A stretch of DNA of 64,000 bases from Prionailurus bengalensis (Eukaryota > Chordata > Mammalia > Carnivora > Felidae). The translations under genes and the position numbers were made by a program. The notes below the pieces were generated by a model, which searched no databases, was not told the origin of the DNA, and saw nothing but the letters and a program-made list of their open reading frames with translations. The stretch spans positions 31,787,501 to 31,851,500 of the forward strand of contig NC_057348.1 in assembly GCF_016509475.1 (NCBI RefSeq). The letters are read 5' to 3'. Positions 11,085 to 22,007 of this stretch are shown here, in pieces (within the stretch, counting starts at the first letter, position 1; every line of letters starts with the position of its first letter).

Positions 11085-11680
11085 TTTTTTAGGGCTCCTG
11101 TCAAAAATTACCACACACCTATGAGCACTGGATAACATATAGAATTGCCGAATCTCTACATTGGACACCTGAAACCAATATAACACTGGATGTTAACTAT
11201 ACTGGCATAAAAATTTAAAAAACAAAGAAACCCCTCAGAATCAAAACGAACACCCAAACCAAATTATCACAAACCCCGTGGCTTACAACAATAGAAATTT
11301 TTTCTCTCACTGTTCTGGAGACCAGATGTCCAAAAGGAAGGTGTTGGGAGGGCCACACTCTCTCCAAAGACTCTCAAGGAGAGTCCTTCCAGCTTCTGGT
11401 GGCTCTCGGTGTCCCCCAGCTTAGGGGCCACCTTATCATAGTCTCCACGTGACCTTCACAGGGTCTTGTCTGTGAGTCTCCCTGTGCACCCTTCTGGCTC
11501 CTTTCTCTTAGGAGAACACCAGTCACCGGCTGCAGGGCCTGCCCTAAATCTCGCGAGATCTCATCTGGAAATCCTTAACTTAATTACATTGCAAGGACCC
11601 TCTAATAGAGGTCACATTCACAGGTACTGGGGCTAAGGCTTGGACTTATCTTTTGGGAGGTTAAAATTCAACCAACTACA
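11085..11680 (-). mobile_element. MLT1/MST-like LTR (ERVL-MaLR), antisense, interrupted by an L1 tail
   Basis: Antisense landmarks: GGCTCCTGTCAAAAATTACC, then after an interruption GTGGCTTACAACAATAGAAA, CTCACTGTTCTGGAGACCAG, the central region, and CTTAATTACATTGCAAGGACC. Only an LTR is seen; no gag, pol or env frame. The interruption at 11120-11260 is described separately. Confidence 0.75.
11105..11275 (+). mobile_element. Short L1 3' end inserted in the LTR
   Basis: The insert (11120-11260) resembles the carnivore L1 3' terminus (GAGCACTGGATAACATATAG to an A-rich tail). It is bounded by imperfect duplications AAATTACCACACACC (11105-11119) and AAATTATCACAAACC (11261-11275), with the LTR resuming immediately after. 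Confidence 0.65.
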
Positions 11681-12765
11681 GTGTCCAGCATACCAGAATC
11701 CAAATCTTCATAGAACTCCCAGTTTTGTTGGTGTATTTTCCACAGATAAGGAAACCTAAAATCCACATTTAGTCATTGTTTTCCCCTCCTTGGGCTACAG
11801 GCTGACAGAATCACAGGTAATTGGGTTGTTAATCATCTAGCGTGGAGAACAAACGTTGTCACCCACACTGATGCTCCAAAATACAATGACTCAGTGCCCC
11901 CGGCTGCTCAAATGCGCCCTTCTCCCTCCTTCACCCCAGATGTCCAAGAAGCATGTTAATTAATCACATCCAAATGCCTGGTGGCTCACAGGGGATGCTT
12001 GCCCCGTGAAGCTGAAGGACCCAGTTACTACTTCAAATGCTCACCGCCCTGGAAATCTGCCCCCTGTGCTCCAAAGCGAGCACCTGCTATGTGCCAACCT
12101 TGTGTCCCAGGGGCCTCTGTGGCTCCTGATTGCAATGCCCTGTTCTCCGATATAGCAGTGGGGGAAATATGGCTTCCTCTCTGCCACATTACCCCAAAGG
12201 TGGAAACATGCTCTCTCAACTTATGCACAAGTCCAAACCTGTCCAGGTTCTCCAAAGGAGTCTGTTCTTCATTGAGTGGTGCAGGGCCAACGTCCTATAT
12301 AAGTCCAGGACACCACTCATGCTCTATCCCCTGAGAATTGTGCCCTCGTGGGCCATGACTGCCGACCCCTGACATGGCCAGAGAGTGCATCCACACTTGG
12401 GATCTCTCCATACCTCAGAATCTTGACTATAGCCATCCTGACTATAGAAGAAGTCCTTCCTTCCCCCAGAAATCACATATGCCCAGGTCAACTGGCAATG
12501 GGCAATTCCACTGCCTTCTTGGGAAGTGCCATCCCAGCCTCATTCTTGAGAATGTGGTCTAACCCCATGGCACAGGACGACAAATTCCAAAAGCTGTGAC
12601 GTCCCAACAGGTCCCAAATTAAACACAAGTTCAACGTATCCATGCCATCCTTGTTACAAGTATAACGAGTGAAAGACATTTGTAGGCATTTGACACCACG
12701 GTGTTGGAAACCAAGAGTTGTTAAGCAAGGAAAGTAAACTTTCTCATGTATTGCCAAATGTCAAC
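11681..12765. other. Intergenic stretch without recognised elements
   Basis: About 1.1 kb with several overlapping open frames of 60-117 codons on both strands around 11980-12757. None shows a domain, signal or repeat character, and their coexistence in many frames argues for chance. Confidence 0.4.
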
Positions 12766-13012
12766 CAAAAGGTGCCATCTTGGGGCCCCTGGGTGGCGCA
12801 GTCGGTTAAGCGTCCGACTTCAGCCAGGTCACGATCTCGCGGTCCGTGAGTTCGAGCCCCGCGTCGGGCTCTGGGCTGATGGCTCAGAGCCTGGAGCCTG
12901 TTTCCGATTCTGTGTCTCCCTCTCTCTCTGCCCCTCCCCCATTCATGCTCTGTCTCTCTCTGTCCCAAAAATAAATAAACGTTGAAAAAAAAAAATTCAA
13001 AAGGTGCCATCT
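12766..13012 (+). mobile_element. Young felid CAN-SINE with perfect 15-bp target duplication
   Basis: CAAAAGGTGCCATCT occurs at 12766-12780 and 12998-13012. The body (12781-12997) is a near-consensus young copy with GGCGCAGTCGGTTAAGCG, the CCAGGTCACG diagnostic, GAGTTCGAGCCCC, and the tail AATAAATAAACGTTG. The intact duplication and promoter boxes indicate recent insertion. Confidence 0.97.
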
Positions 13013-13046
13013 GGAAATGGCATAAATACGCACTGGCCGCCAGCAA

Positions 13047-13988
13047 TGGCCAACTTTGTGGGGGCTTTTAAAGTTTTTATTTAAATTCCAGTTAGTTAAC
13101 ATACAGGGTAATATTAGCTTCATGCATACAATATAGTGATTCCACACTTCCCTACAACACCCAGGGCTCGTCACAACAAGCGCACTCCTTAATCACTATC
13201 ACCTATTTCACCTGTCCCCATCAGACTTCCCTTCTGGCAACTATCAGTTTGTTCTCTAAAGAGTCTGTTTCTCAGTTTGCCTCTCTCTCTCTTTTATTTT
13301 TTCCTTTTCCTTGTTTGTTTTGTTTTTTTAAATTCCACATATGACTGAAATCATATAGTATTTGTCCTTCTCTGCCTGATTTCTCTTAGCATAATACTCT
13401 CTAACTCCATCCATGTCCTTGCAAATGGCAAGATATCGTTCTTTTTGATGGCTGAGTTATACTCCACTGTATATACACACCCCCTTTTCTTTCTTTTTTT
13501 TTTTATTATTTGAGAGAGAGAGAGAGAGAGCATGTGAGTGGGGAGAGGGGTGGAGGGAAAGAGAGAGAATCCTAAGCAGGCTTCAAGCTCAGCGTGGAGC
13601 CCAATGTTGGGCCTTGATCTCACAACCAGGAGGTGAGCAATGTAATAAGTGTGCTCGGATCATGACCTGAGCCAAAATTGAACACTCAACCAACCGAGCC
13701 ACCCAGACACCCTTACACCACCTCTTGTTTATCCATTCATCTGTCAAAGGACGCTTGGGTGGTTTCCATAATTTGTCTAGGGTAGATAATGCTGCTATAA
13801 ACATTGGGGTGCATATATCCCTTTGGATTAGTCTGTTTGTATTCTTTGGGTAAGTACCTAGTGGTGCCATTGCTGGATTGTGGGGTAGTTCTTTTTTTTT
13901 TTTTTTTTTTTTTTGAAGAACCTCCATACTGTTTTCCAGCGTGGCTGCACCAGTTTGCATCCCCATCAACAAGCACTGGCCAACTTTG
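13047..13988 (-). mobile_element. 5'-truncated L1 with nested SINE
   Basis: Target duplication TGGCCAACTTTG at 13047-13058 and 13977-13988. The element is antisense: 3' UTR at 13060-13340, then ORF2 C-terminal coding sequence (minus-strand peptides such as YTVEYNSAIKKNDILPF and PMFIAALSTLDKLWKP). A CAN-SINE splits it at about 13490-13712 and a run of 23 T lies at 13892-13914. ORF2 is broken. Confidence 0.93.
13490..13712 (-). mobile_element. CAN-SINE nested in L1
   Basis: Antisense T tail, GA-rich block (about 13513-13530) and end AGCCACCCAGACACCC. Older subfamily, with an extra segment near 13630-13655. Its host L1 must be older still. Confidence 0.9.
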
Positions 13989-14639
13989 AATCTCCCTGAG
14001 GCTCACAGAGACAGATGCTGTATGGATCAGATCCAAAGGCTTGATTACTTGGTTCCCATTCTTCCCCAGATTATCCTGGTTGGAAGAGAGTGAAAGGAAA
14101 CAGCGTGGTGTTTCACTGGGAAAATAAACAGGCCTATACCATCTGCAGTTTCACCAGCATGTCCAAAGAGACCTTCTCTTCTCCCTCTACAGCTCCCATC
14201 CTTCCTCCAGCAGAGCCAGTCCCCAGACTGGGAAGCTGGGTGATGAATTTCACCTGACAGTAAAGAAGCTTGATAGGAGGAAGGACAGGAAGAAGTAACC
14301 GGAACCAACCAGCTGACCCAATGAGCATTTCTTTCCTCAGCTCAGCCTACTTGGGCTTCCTTTGTACCCACTGTCCTCTTAGTAAATGAGAATCTCTCTT
14401 TGCCTCTCACGTTTTGTGTCTTTTTTCTTTCTGGGGCATAGAGAAAGCAACAAATGTGCCCAGTGGCACATTTGGACAGAGCCAAGAGATAAGATGTGAA
14501 CTGCCTGAATCTATTCCCATTTAAAGGATCCTGGGGCCGCAGAAGGCCACAGCTACCAAAAGAAACATCCCCACACCAGTAAAGCACTCTACCTTCTGGC
14601 TGGTTCCTATTGCCCATCTTCAAATGGCTCTACCACACA
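13989..14639. other. Intergenic unique stretch
   Basis: No recognised repeat or supported frame. Confidence 0.5.
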
Positions 14640-15275
14640 CGCTCTTCTCACCAGACTTTCCACCTTTTCTTCCCAATTCTTCCCTTCCGATGCCCACTGT
14701 TCCGGTCACACTGGACAGTTCAGGACCTCAGCTTCCCTTGCTTAGATTGATGGATGGATGCAACAGTCTCTGCTCCGGCTCTCAATTTTCCTTCCACTAC
14801 CAAAGTATCCTGCATTCTGCTGGCAGAGTAAGCTTTCTACAGAACAAACGGAATTCCTTCACGTCCTTTCTTAAGAACCTTAAAGGCTCCTCACTGCCCA
14901 GAGGATGAAGCTCACTCTTTTGCCTGGCACCCAAAACCTTTCAGTGCCCACCCCATGTGTCTCTCCAATGCTGTCTCCTGGCGACAAGGCTCCTACCCAC
15001 ACTAACGGCACAGTATTCCCCACACAAATCACACTGTTTCATACTGGGGAGCTTTGTGAAACCTCTGTGAGTTCCTCTGCCTTTCCATATCATCTTCACC
15101 TGCCAAACTGCACATCCTTTAAAATCGAACCCAAATAGTTCCTCTGAGAACCCTTTATGTGTATTCCTCTTGTTAGACCTCTGACCGTGAATTCCTCAAG
15201 GTCAGAAGTGATAGGTATCCTTTTAAGTATGTTCTGTACTGAGTACCTTGGCTGTACCTGGGAAGTTCTTAACGA
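14640..15275 (+). mobile_element. L2 LINE 3' end
   Basis: L2 landmarks in order: CTCCTCACTGCCCAGAGGATGAAG, the 'cacctgccaaactgcacatcctttaaaat' region, CCTCTGAGAACCCTTTATGTG and GAATTCCTCAAGGTCAGAAG near the end. Open frames at 14624-15138 are decayed L2 ORF2, not genes. Confidence 0.78.
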
Positions 15276-15554
15276 AATTTGGGGAAAGAATGTTTTATTG
15301 AGCATTTACTATAGATCAGACCCTCTGCTAAGTGGGCCCTAAATATAGAAACATTTAATAATGAAAATTCTTAGGATGCTCTTTGGATCTGAATGGTAAA
15401 TGTGCTCTTTCCTATTACAGCAGCCTTACTTCTTTGAAGTTTAATTGCAACACTTAAGATTTGTCACAGGGGTTGACAGTACATACACATTCCTGTATGT
15501 GTCTCATTTTAGCAAAAAAATTTATTTCTAAAAAGTAAAAAAGCACTATTTAAA

Positions 15555-15650
15555 GCACGGTTTTTATTTGAGTATAGTCGATACCCAGTGTTCCATTTAT
15601 TTCAGGTGTACAACATAGTGATCACCTTCTCTTTATGTTATGCTGAAAAG
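15555..15650 (-). mobile_element. L1 3' UTR fragment (L1MA-like)
   Basis: Antisense L1 3' UTR wording: TTTTTATTTGAGTATAGTCG and TTTCAGGTGTACAACATAGTG. About 95 bases only. Confidence 0.6.
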
Positions 15651-17730
15651 CGGTGTTTTTATAAACCTTTTGTATATACAACAAGCCCTTAAATAGAGAT
15701 CTTTGGTGGGTTTATTCTAATGCAACCCATCTTTTTGCCTTACTATACATGCAATTCCTAAAAACATAGATCCTTACACATGCGCATCCATGTGGGCATG
15801 TTATTAATATTCTTCCGGGGTATAGTGGGGCAGGCCCTGGGTCCAGGAGACCACGCTACTGAAAGCAGAACATTTCTCACGCAGCTGTTATCCCTGACCA
15901 CTTAACCACTACACTTCTGTCCTTTGTGATGGAAGATGATGGATGCGAAGGAGAGAAGGTGTGCTTACAGCCCAACTTTCTTTCTCATCAGGCGAGGTCT
16001 CAGAGAAGGGAGTGAGAAGAGAAAAATCATGCATCCAACTGAAATAAAAAAAAATAGAACTGGTAAACATGCACAAACTATGACAGCTCCCTTAATTTCA
16101 TTCCAGGGAATGGGGCTCAAACAAAAATTAACGTCTACTGCTTAGAAGCCTGCTCGTGAGTGCAATCATCTGAGAAGAGAGAGGGTACTTGGCTCAATCC
16201 GGTGCTAAGTTTTCCCCTGGATACTATCATCATCTTGACAAAGACCCATTCAGAAGATGCAGGGAGACATATCCTGTCCAGATTTCAAACTTGTGGAGCC
16301 CTGAGTGCTGGGGTCTGGAGGTGGCTGTGCCCTCCCTGCCTTTCCCCCTTCCCTGTTGGTCCAGGTGACTCACATTCTCAGCTGAAATCTAGGTTCCGCA
16401 GGGGAGGCACACTCTTGCCTAGGTGAAGGAAGCATGAAGGCCCCTTCTGCAGTGCTTCTGTGACGTTTCGGAGGCGGTTGTGTTATTTGTCATTATACCT
16501 GTTATTTATCTGGATGGCCCAGCTAACAGAAACAAGTCTTTGCTATCCCTCATGGGTCACTGGCCCGTCTTCAGGGCAGGGAGTGGAAAACAGAAGCAGG
16601 AGACCCGCCAAGGGAGCAAATGAAGACTTGGACGCCTCCAATGTTCCCTCTCTCTGGGGACCTGTTTCTTCCCAGGCTTCTTCTATAGCTGGTTCTTTAC
16701 AGCGCATGTCACTGCCCACACTAAAGGTTTTATTTTCAGCTGTCAGCACACAAGGTTGAAACCTTGTTTGTGTCCTGGTTGGTGTGCCTGGGAATTGTGC
16801 GGAGCTCTTGGCCTCAGTCTTTGGTGGTGGTGGTGGCGGGGGTTGGGGGGAGAGAACCACCCTGATGATATCAGGAGGACTCCTTTCAGGGGAAAATATG
16901 CTTCTGTTATCTCATGGGTGAGCTTGGGTCCCCTCAAACCTGGCCAAGCAGTGGAGGGACTGCCAGAGGCACAAAGGCAGGACTGGATGATGGAGAAGTT
17001 CTCCGCACCCCAGCTCCCTGAGGGGGGTCGGCTCTGTATTTACAGCTGCTGGGTGCCGCTGCTGTGGGGTGGTTAGGGGAGGAGGGTGCTGGTGGGAGAG
17101 GGGTAATCTAAAGCTGTGCACCTGTACCACTGCCCCTCTGAGCACCCAGCACTGTTTGGATACTACCCTGTGTGGTCTTGGCCAATACTCTGGGGATCAG
17201 ATGGAAGAAGCAAGCTTTTGTCCGGAGTCTCTGGGCCAGTCCAGGGCAGACTTCAGTTAGGACTGCTGGGGAGCATCTCTCTGCAGATGCAGTTAGCCCC
17301 TGGCTGGGGATGTTTAATACACGGTTGGCTAGCAAGCCATCTCCAAAACCACTGAAAGAAAACAAAGAAACGAACAAAACTCCAGGAAACTGACTCATGA
17401 GTAGATTAGGAGAAGCCCATGGAAGGAAATAGCTTTTCCTAAGAATGAAGACGGACAGGGAGGAGGGTAGGGGTCATCGGCTCAGTTTGTAAGAAACAGG
17501 GAGGTGGGAATCTCCAAGGCGAAGCAGCAGAGGTGAATGGTGAAGCAATTAATCGGGGGCTCCAGGGAAGTGGGGTTTACAGAGTTAATCTATCGGGGGA
17601 TACTTGGACCTTTTGCCATGCATTCTTTTTTATACTGGATAACTCAGATAACTAGATAATTGCAATTTTTTCTTTCTGCAGGCCAAACTTTGGCTTTAAA
17701 AAAGGACAAGCAAGAAAAGCAAAGAGCTCC
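15651..17730. other. Intergenic unique stretch, moderately GC-rich on the right
   Basis: Over 2 kb with no clear repeat apart from a short GGT run at about 16823-16836. Many overlapping open frames (16460-17398, both strands) reflect GC content; none has motifs. Confidence 0.45.
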
Positions 17731-17850
17731 AAGAAAACAGGAAATTTGTCTACCTTATTTACTGTTTTATCCCCAACCCTAGAATAATGCACACATTAGG
17801 TGCTCAATAGATACCTGAAGAATGAATATGTTCTTCAATGAATTAAGCTT
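17731..17850 (+). mobile_element. L2 3' terminal fragment
   Basis: Contains TTTATCCCCAACCCTAGAATAATGC and GTGCTCAATAGATACCTG-like wording followed by GAATGAAT, the L2 3' end signature. Confidence 0.65.
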
Positions 17851-18154
17851 AGTGGTTTCCCTCCACAGCTCTGCTTTTGTGCAGAAGAGAAAGTCTTTCC
17901 CTGTCTTTCTAGGGCAGCACTTGGGTTGGAGGAGGCCTCCATGAGATCTAGATACTCATGCCATGGGTCATTTCAATTATTTAATTACTTCTTTTATTCT
18001 TTTTGTTCAACAAATATTTATTGAAAACCTGCTCTCTATATGCACTGAGTAAGCTTAGCATGTGTAAATGCAATGGTGTACCTATACACCTGCTTGGAGT
18101 AGACAATCTTGTAGAATGTAGTTCTCTAAGCCCATTATCAAGGTTGGAGGCTTA

Positions 18155-18810
18155 AATAATCCAGTAATTTATTTTTTTATTATTTTTTTATTATTTTTTT
18201 CATTATATGAAATTTATTGTCAAAATGGTTTCCATACAACACCCAGTGCTCATCCCAAAAGGTGCCCTCCTCAATACCCATCACCCACCCTCCCCTCCCT
18301 CCCACCCCCCATCGACCTTCAGTTCTCAGTTTTTAAGAGTCTCTTATGCTTTGGCTCTCTTCCACTCTAACCTCTTTTTTTTTTTTCCTTCCCCTCCCCC
18401 ATGGGTTTCTGTTAAGTTTCTCAGGATCCACATAAGAGTGAAAACATATGGTATCTGTCTTTCTCTGTATGGCTTATTTTGCTTAGCATCACACTCTCCA
18501 GTTCCATCCACGTTGCTACAAAGGGCCATATTTCATTCTTTCTCATTGCCCTGTAGTACTCCACTGTGTATATAAACCACAATTTCTTTATCCATTCATT
18601 AGTTGATGGACATTTAGGCTCTTTCCATAATTTGGCTATTGCTGAGAGTGCTGCTATAAACATTGGGGTACAAGTGCCCCTATGCATCAGTACTCCTGTA
18701 TCCCTTGGGTAAATTCCTAGCAGTGCTATTGCTGGGTCATAGGGTAGGTCTATTTTTAATTTTCTGAGGAACCTCCACACTGTTTTCCAGAGTAATAACC
18801 CAGTAATTTA
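18155..18810 (-). mobile_element. Recent 5'-truncated L1 with 17-bp target duplication
   Basis: The duplicated target (AATAATCCAGTAATTTA at 18155-18171; one mismatch at 18794-18810) flanks an antisense L1 of about 620 bases. The T-rich tail and 3' UTR come first. An undisrupted ORF2 C-terminal frame follows on the minus strand (18421-18780), containing YDPAIALLGIYP, MFIAALSAIAKLWKEPK and ending in YHMFSLLCGS. This is the terminal 119 residues of the L1 endonuclease/reverse transcriptase protein, without catalytic domains. Confidence 0.95.
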
Positions 18811-18959
18811 ACCAAAACAAGCAACCAACAAACCAAATCAACCAAGCCAGTGAACAAAGGAGCTAAATCCAAAGCCTTGGCCCTTTAAGCCTTCAGAACT
18901 TCTCGTGGCCATCAACTGACTCAACATGACCAGATCATCCAGACTAGAAAGAACCTTGA

Positions 18960-19340
18960 GAGGTCATTTTAGATTTGTTCCCACGTATTACTCACAATAG
19001 GCTGGGTTATGCTGTAGCAACAAATTAACCCTGAAATCTCTACCATTTAATACAACAAAGGTGTATTTCTTGTTTACACAAGACTTGTTGTGGATGGCTT
19101 CTTCCATAGAGTGACGCAGGGAGATCTGCTTCTGTCCAATGACTCAGCATCTTAACCTGAGGCATCCAGATCATGTGGCTTGGGAGGAGAAATGGTAGGC
19201 AAATGAAATGCATAGGGGTGATTCACCGCATTAGTCTGGAGGTGACACCTCACTTCCTCTCAGTTCTTTGGCCAGCACTAGTCACATGACTCCACCCAGC
19301 CGCAAGGGGGCTGGGAGTGGAAGGGAACACAGGCTCATTC
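18960..19340. mobile_element. Old interspersed repeat of uncertain family
   Basis: Wording such as GGCCAGCACTAGTCACATGACTCC preceded by 'acaacaaaggtgtatttcttg' is familiar from an abundant ancient mammalian repeat, but I cannot name the family with certainty from memory. Confidence 0.4.
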
Positions 19341-19491
19341 AATGCGCATTAAATGTTGCAGACATGCCCATTCTTTATACAAAACTTCTTGTGAATTATT
19401 GTGCAGAATTGAGAAACAACTTTGACACAGTTGACATGATATTTAGGGGACAGATTTTGCAAATAAATGAGCCAATTTCTTTCCTGGTTCC

Positions 19492-19735
19492 TTTAAAAAA
19501 AATTTTTTTTAAAGGTGTATTTGTTTCTGAGACAGAGAGAGAGAGAGAGCATGAGCAGGAGAGAAGCAGAGAGATAGAGGGAGACACAGAATACCCAGTG
19601 GGCTCTAGGCCCTGAGCTGTCAGCATAGAGCCCAATGTGGAGCTGGAACCCACGAACTGTGAGATCATGACCTGAGCCAAAATCGGGACGCTTAACCAAC
19701 TGAGCCACCGAGGCTCAGCCACCCCTTTCCTGGGT
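19492..19735 (-). mobile_element. CAN-SINE, older subfamily
   Basis: Antisense T-rich tail, GA block at 19540-19557, and end GAGCCACCGAGGCTCAGCCACCCC. Imperfect target duplication CTTTCCTGGTTCCTTT / CTTTCCTGGGTTCTTT. Confidence 0.9.
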
Positions 19736-19852
19736 TCTTTGGGAATAATTTTGAAATGAAAGGAATATAGTTCTTGCCTCTCTTTCTAGATCAGAAGAAT
19801 TCACTATTGACTTTGGTGTGGGTCCATAGTTCTTGGATCTCTCTTATTGGCT

Positions 19853-19910
19853 AGGAAAATGTCATCTTACACTGTTGTGTAAGGAAAATGTCATCTTACA
19901 CTGTTGTGTA
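19853..19910. repeat. Perfect tandem duplication, two 29-bp units
   Basis: Unit 19853-19881 is repeated without mismatch at 19882-19910 (unit begins AGGAAAATG and ends GTTGTGTA). It sits between repeats in otherwise unique sequence. Confidence 0.97.
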
Positions 19911-20025
19911 AGAAAACACTGACAAGGTCTGTTTTTCCAATGTGGCAAAAAGAAATGAAAGAAAACTCTAGATTGTAGAACAAGTAAACTGGTTTCAATA
20001 TCTCTAAAAATATTGTGGCAAGAGC

Positions 20026-20595
20026 ATTATCTACCTTTTTAAATTTTTTAAAATTAAAAAATTTTAAATTTATTTTTAATAAAATAATTTATTTTAAAAT
20101 TATTTTTAAAAATAACTTACTGTCAAATTGGCTAACATACAGTGTGTAAAGTGTGCTCTTGGTTTTGGGGGTAGATTCCCATGGTTCATCGCTTACATAC
20201 AACACCCAGGGCTCACCCCAACAAGTGCCCTCCTCGATGCCCATCACCCACTTTCCCCTCTCCCCCGCCCTCCGATCAACCCGCAGTTTGTTCTCTGTAT
20301 TTAAGAGTCTCTTATGGTTTGCCTCCCTCCCTCTCTGTTTGTAACTATTTTTTTTCTCCACCTTCCCTTTCCTCATGGTCTAAGAGCCTAAATCTCCATC
20401 AACTGGTGAATGGATAAAGAAGATGTGGTTTATACATACAACGGAATACTAACCTGGCAGTGAGAAAGTATGAAATCTTGCCATTTGCAGCAACGTGGAT
20501 GGAACTGGAGGGTATTATGCTAAGTGAAATAAGTCAGAGAAAGATATCAAATGTTTTCACTCATACGTGGAACTTGAGAAGCTTATCTACCTTTT
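20026..20595 (-). mobile_element. L1 with internal inversion (twin priming)
   Basis: From about 20040 to 20380 the sequence is antisense L1 3' UTR (A/T-rich tail, ACACCCAGGGCTCACCCC, CTCCTCGATGCCCATCACCC). At about 20381 orientation flips and sense ORF2 3' sequence runs to 20580 (CAACTGGTGAATGGATAAAG, ATCTTGCCATTTGCAGCAAC, AAGTGAAATAAGTCAGAG). Such 5' inversion is the classic product of twin priming. Target duplication ATTATCTACCTTTT (20026-20039) recurs at about 20583-20595. Confidence 0.9.
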
Positions 20596-20808
20596 TTTAA
20601 TTTTAAGTTTGTTTATTTTAAAGAGAGAGAGAGAAAGCCGGGGAGAGGCTGAGAGAGTGGGAGACCGAGGATCTTAAGCGGGTTCTGTGCTGACAGCAGA
20701 ATGATCACGGCGGGGCTCAAACTCACCAACCATGAGATCATGACCTGACCTGAAGTTGGACGCTCAACTCAGTGAGCCACCCAGGTGCCCCAACATCATC
20801 TACCTTTT
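20583..20808 (-). mobile_element. CAN-SINE inserted at the L1 target duplication
   Basis: Antisense SINE (about 20596-20792) with GA block and end GTGAGCCACCCAGGTGCCCC. A third copy of the L1 target word (CATCATCTACCTTTT, 20794-20808) follows, so the SINE used the duplicated T-rich site as its own target. Confidence 0.88.
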
Positions 20809-21762
20809 GAATGCACACCGTTGCAAACCTTTGTCTGTGGGGCTCCTGTTTACTATAAATAGAGTTGATTTTATCTGAAATGTTAGAAAAACATTTGTTT
20901 TGGCTAGGCTCACTTTTCATTACTAGGTAGAAAGCATCAACTTCTTTTTTTGTGTTTCTTCTGCCATTGGGGCTTTTATTAAGTGTTGTACCATTTATTT
21001 CTAATTCAGCTGTAGATTTCTATTATCCACTAAGTGTGCTTTGATTCTGTCCTGGCTTGCTCAGGCACATTTTCCAATAAACAACGGTGGTGTAATTAGC
21101 ACTAGACCCATGAAAGAAGTATGTTGAAATATGGTAATTTATTCCATTTGCTGATATAAGTTTATTCCTGGGTAGCATTTTTCCAGATCAATACGGATTT
21201 GATTTTCTTAAACCCTCACTTCCTAGTGATGGATCTTTCATTATATCATAAATCATCTGGTTATAATTCAGTGGCATAAGCCCTTCACTTTAGATTTTGC
21301 ATTTATAGTTGATAGTACTTGAAATGTTGGTGACTTCATTATGGAGTCTAAGGGCACTATTACTCCTTGAAATTGGAAAATAGTATGCTTAGCTGGAGTT
21401 AAAAAAAACCAATTTGGGGTAAATTCAGCAATGCAAACCTGATCACAGCCACTGATAGGGGGCTTGGAGTGAAATTTTGCCTTGTAGCAACTCATCATCC
21501 AGAGGAAAAAAGCCTTCACCTCAGAAGGAAAGCTGGAGTGTCATAGGGAACTTGAACACTCAGGGGTGTGTAAGACTCAGTCTGTGATCTCTCTTGGCCC
21601 TTTTAATTTACTGACCCAACATTTTTAGGAATCTTCCTTTTGACAACCCTTCAAAATATTTTTTGAGCGTCTATTGTACGTTAGGCCCCATGAAAACCAT
21701 GTGCAGGATAGTGGGGGTGCCACTATGGATAGAGAGAATCTGAAGATATATGCCAGGCCTTA
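20809..21762. other. Intergenic unique AT-rich stretch
   Basis: About 950 bases without recognised repeats; no supported frame. Candidate for conservation testing. Confidence 0.45.
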
Positions 21763-22007
21763 AGAATGCACCTTTTCCGGGATGCCTGGGTGGCTCAGTC
21801 AGTTAAGCGTCTGACTCTTGACTTCAAATCAGGTCATGATCTCACAGCGTGTGAGTTTGAGCCCCGCCTTGGGCTCTGCGCTGATGGTGTGGAACCTACT
21901 TGGGATTCTCTCTCTCCCTCTCTCTCTGCCCCTCCCCTGCTCACTCTCTCTCTCAAAATAAATAAATAAACCCAAAACAACAACAACAATCAGAATTCAC
22001 CTTTTCC
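21763..22007 (+). mobile_element. CAN-SINE, older subfamily
   Basis: Target duplication AGAATGCACCTTTTCC (21763-21778) and AGAATTCACCTTTTCC (21992-22007). Body 21779-21991, tail with CAACAACAACAA. First half of a closely spaced inverted pair. Confidence 0.95.

Noticed and set aside
11085..11680. Endogenous retrovirus with genes
   Set aside because: Only LTR-like sequence is present; no gag, pol or env frame flanks it.
11981..12757. Cluster of overlapping 60-117-codon frames as a gene or pseudogene
   Set aside because: Frames overlap on both strands with no shared homology, no splice structure and no motif.
12781..12870. tRNA-Lys-like head of SINEs as a tRNA gene
   Set aside because: The A and B boxes belong to the SINE's internal Pol III promoter; the sequence continues into a CT block and A tail and does not fold as a functional tRNA with a mature 3' end.
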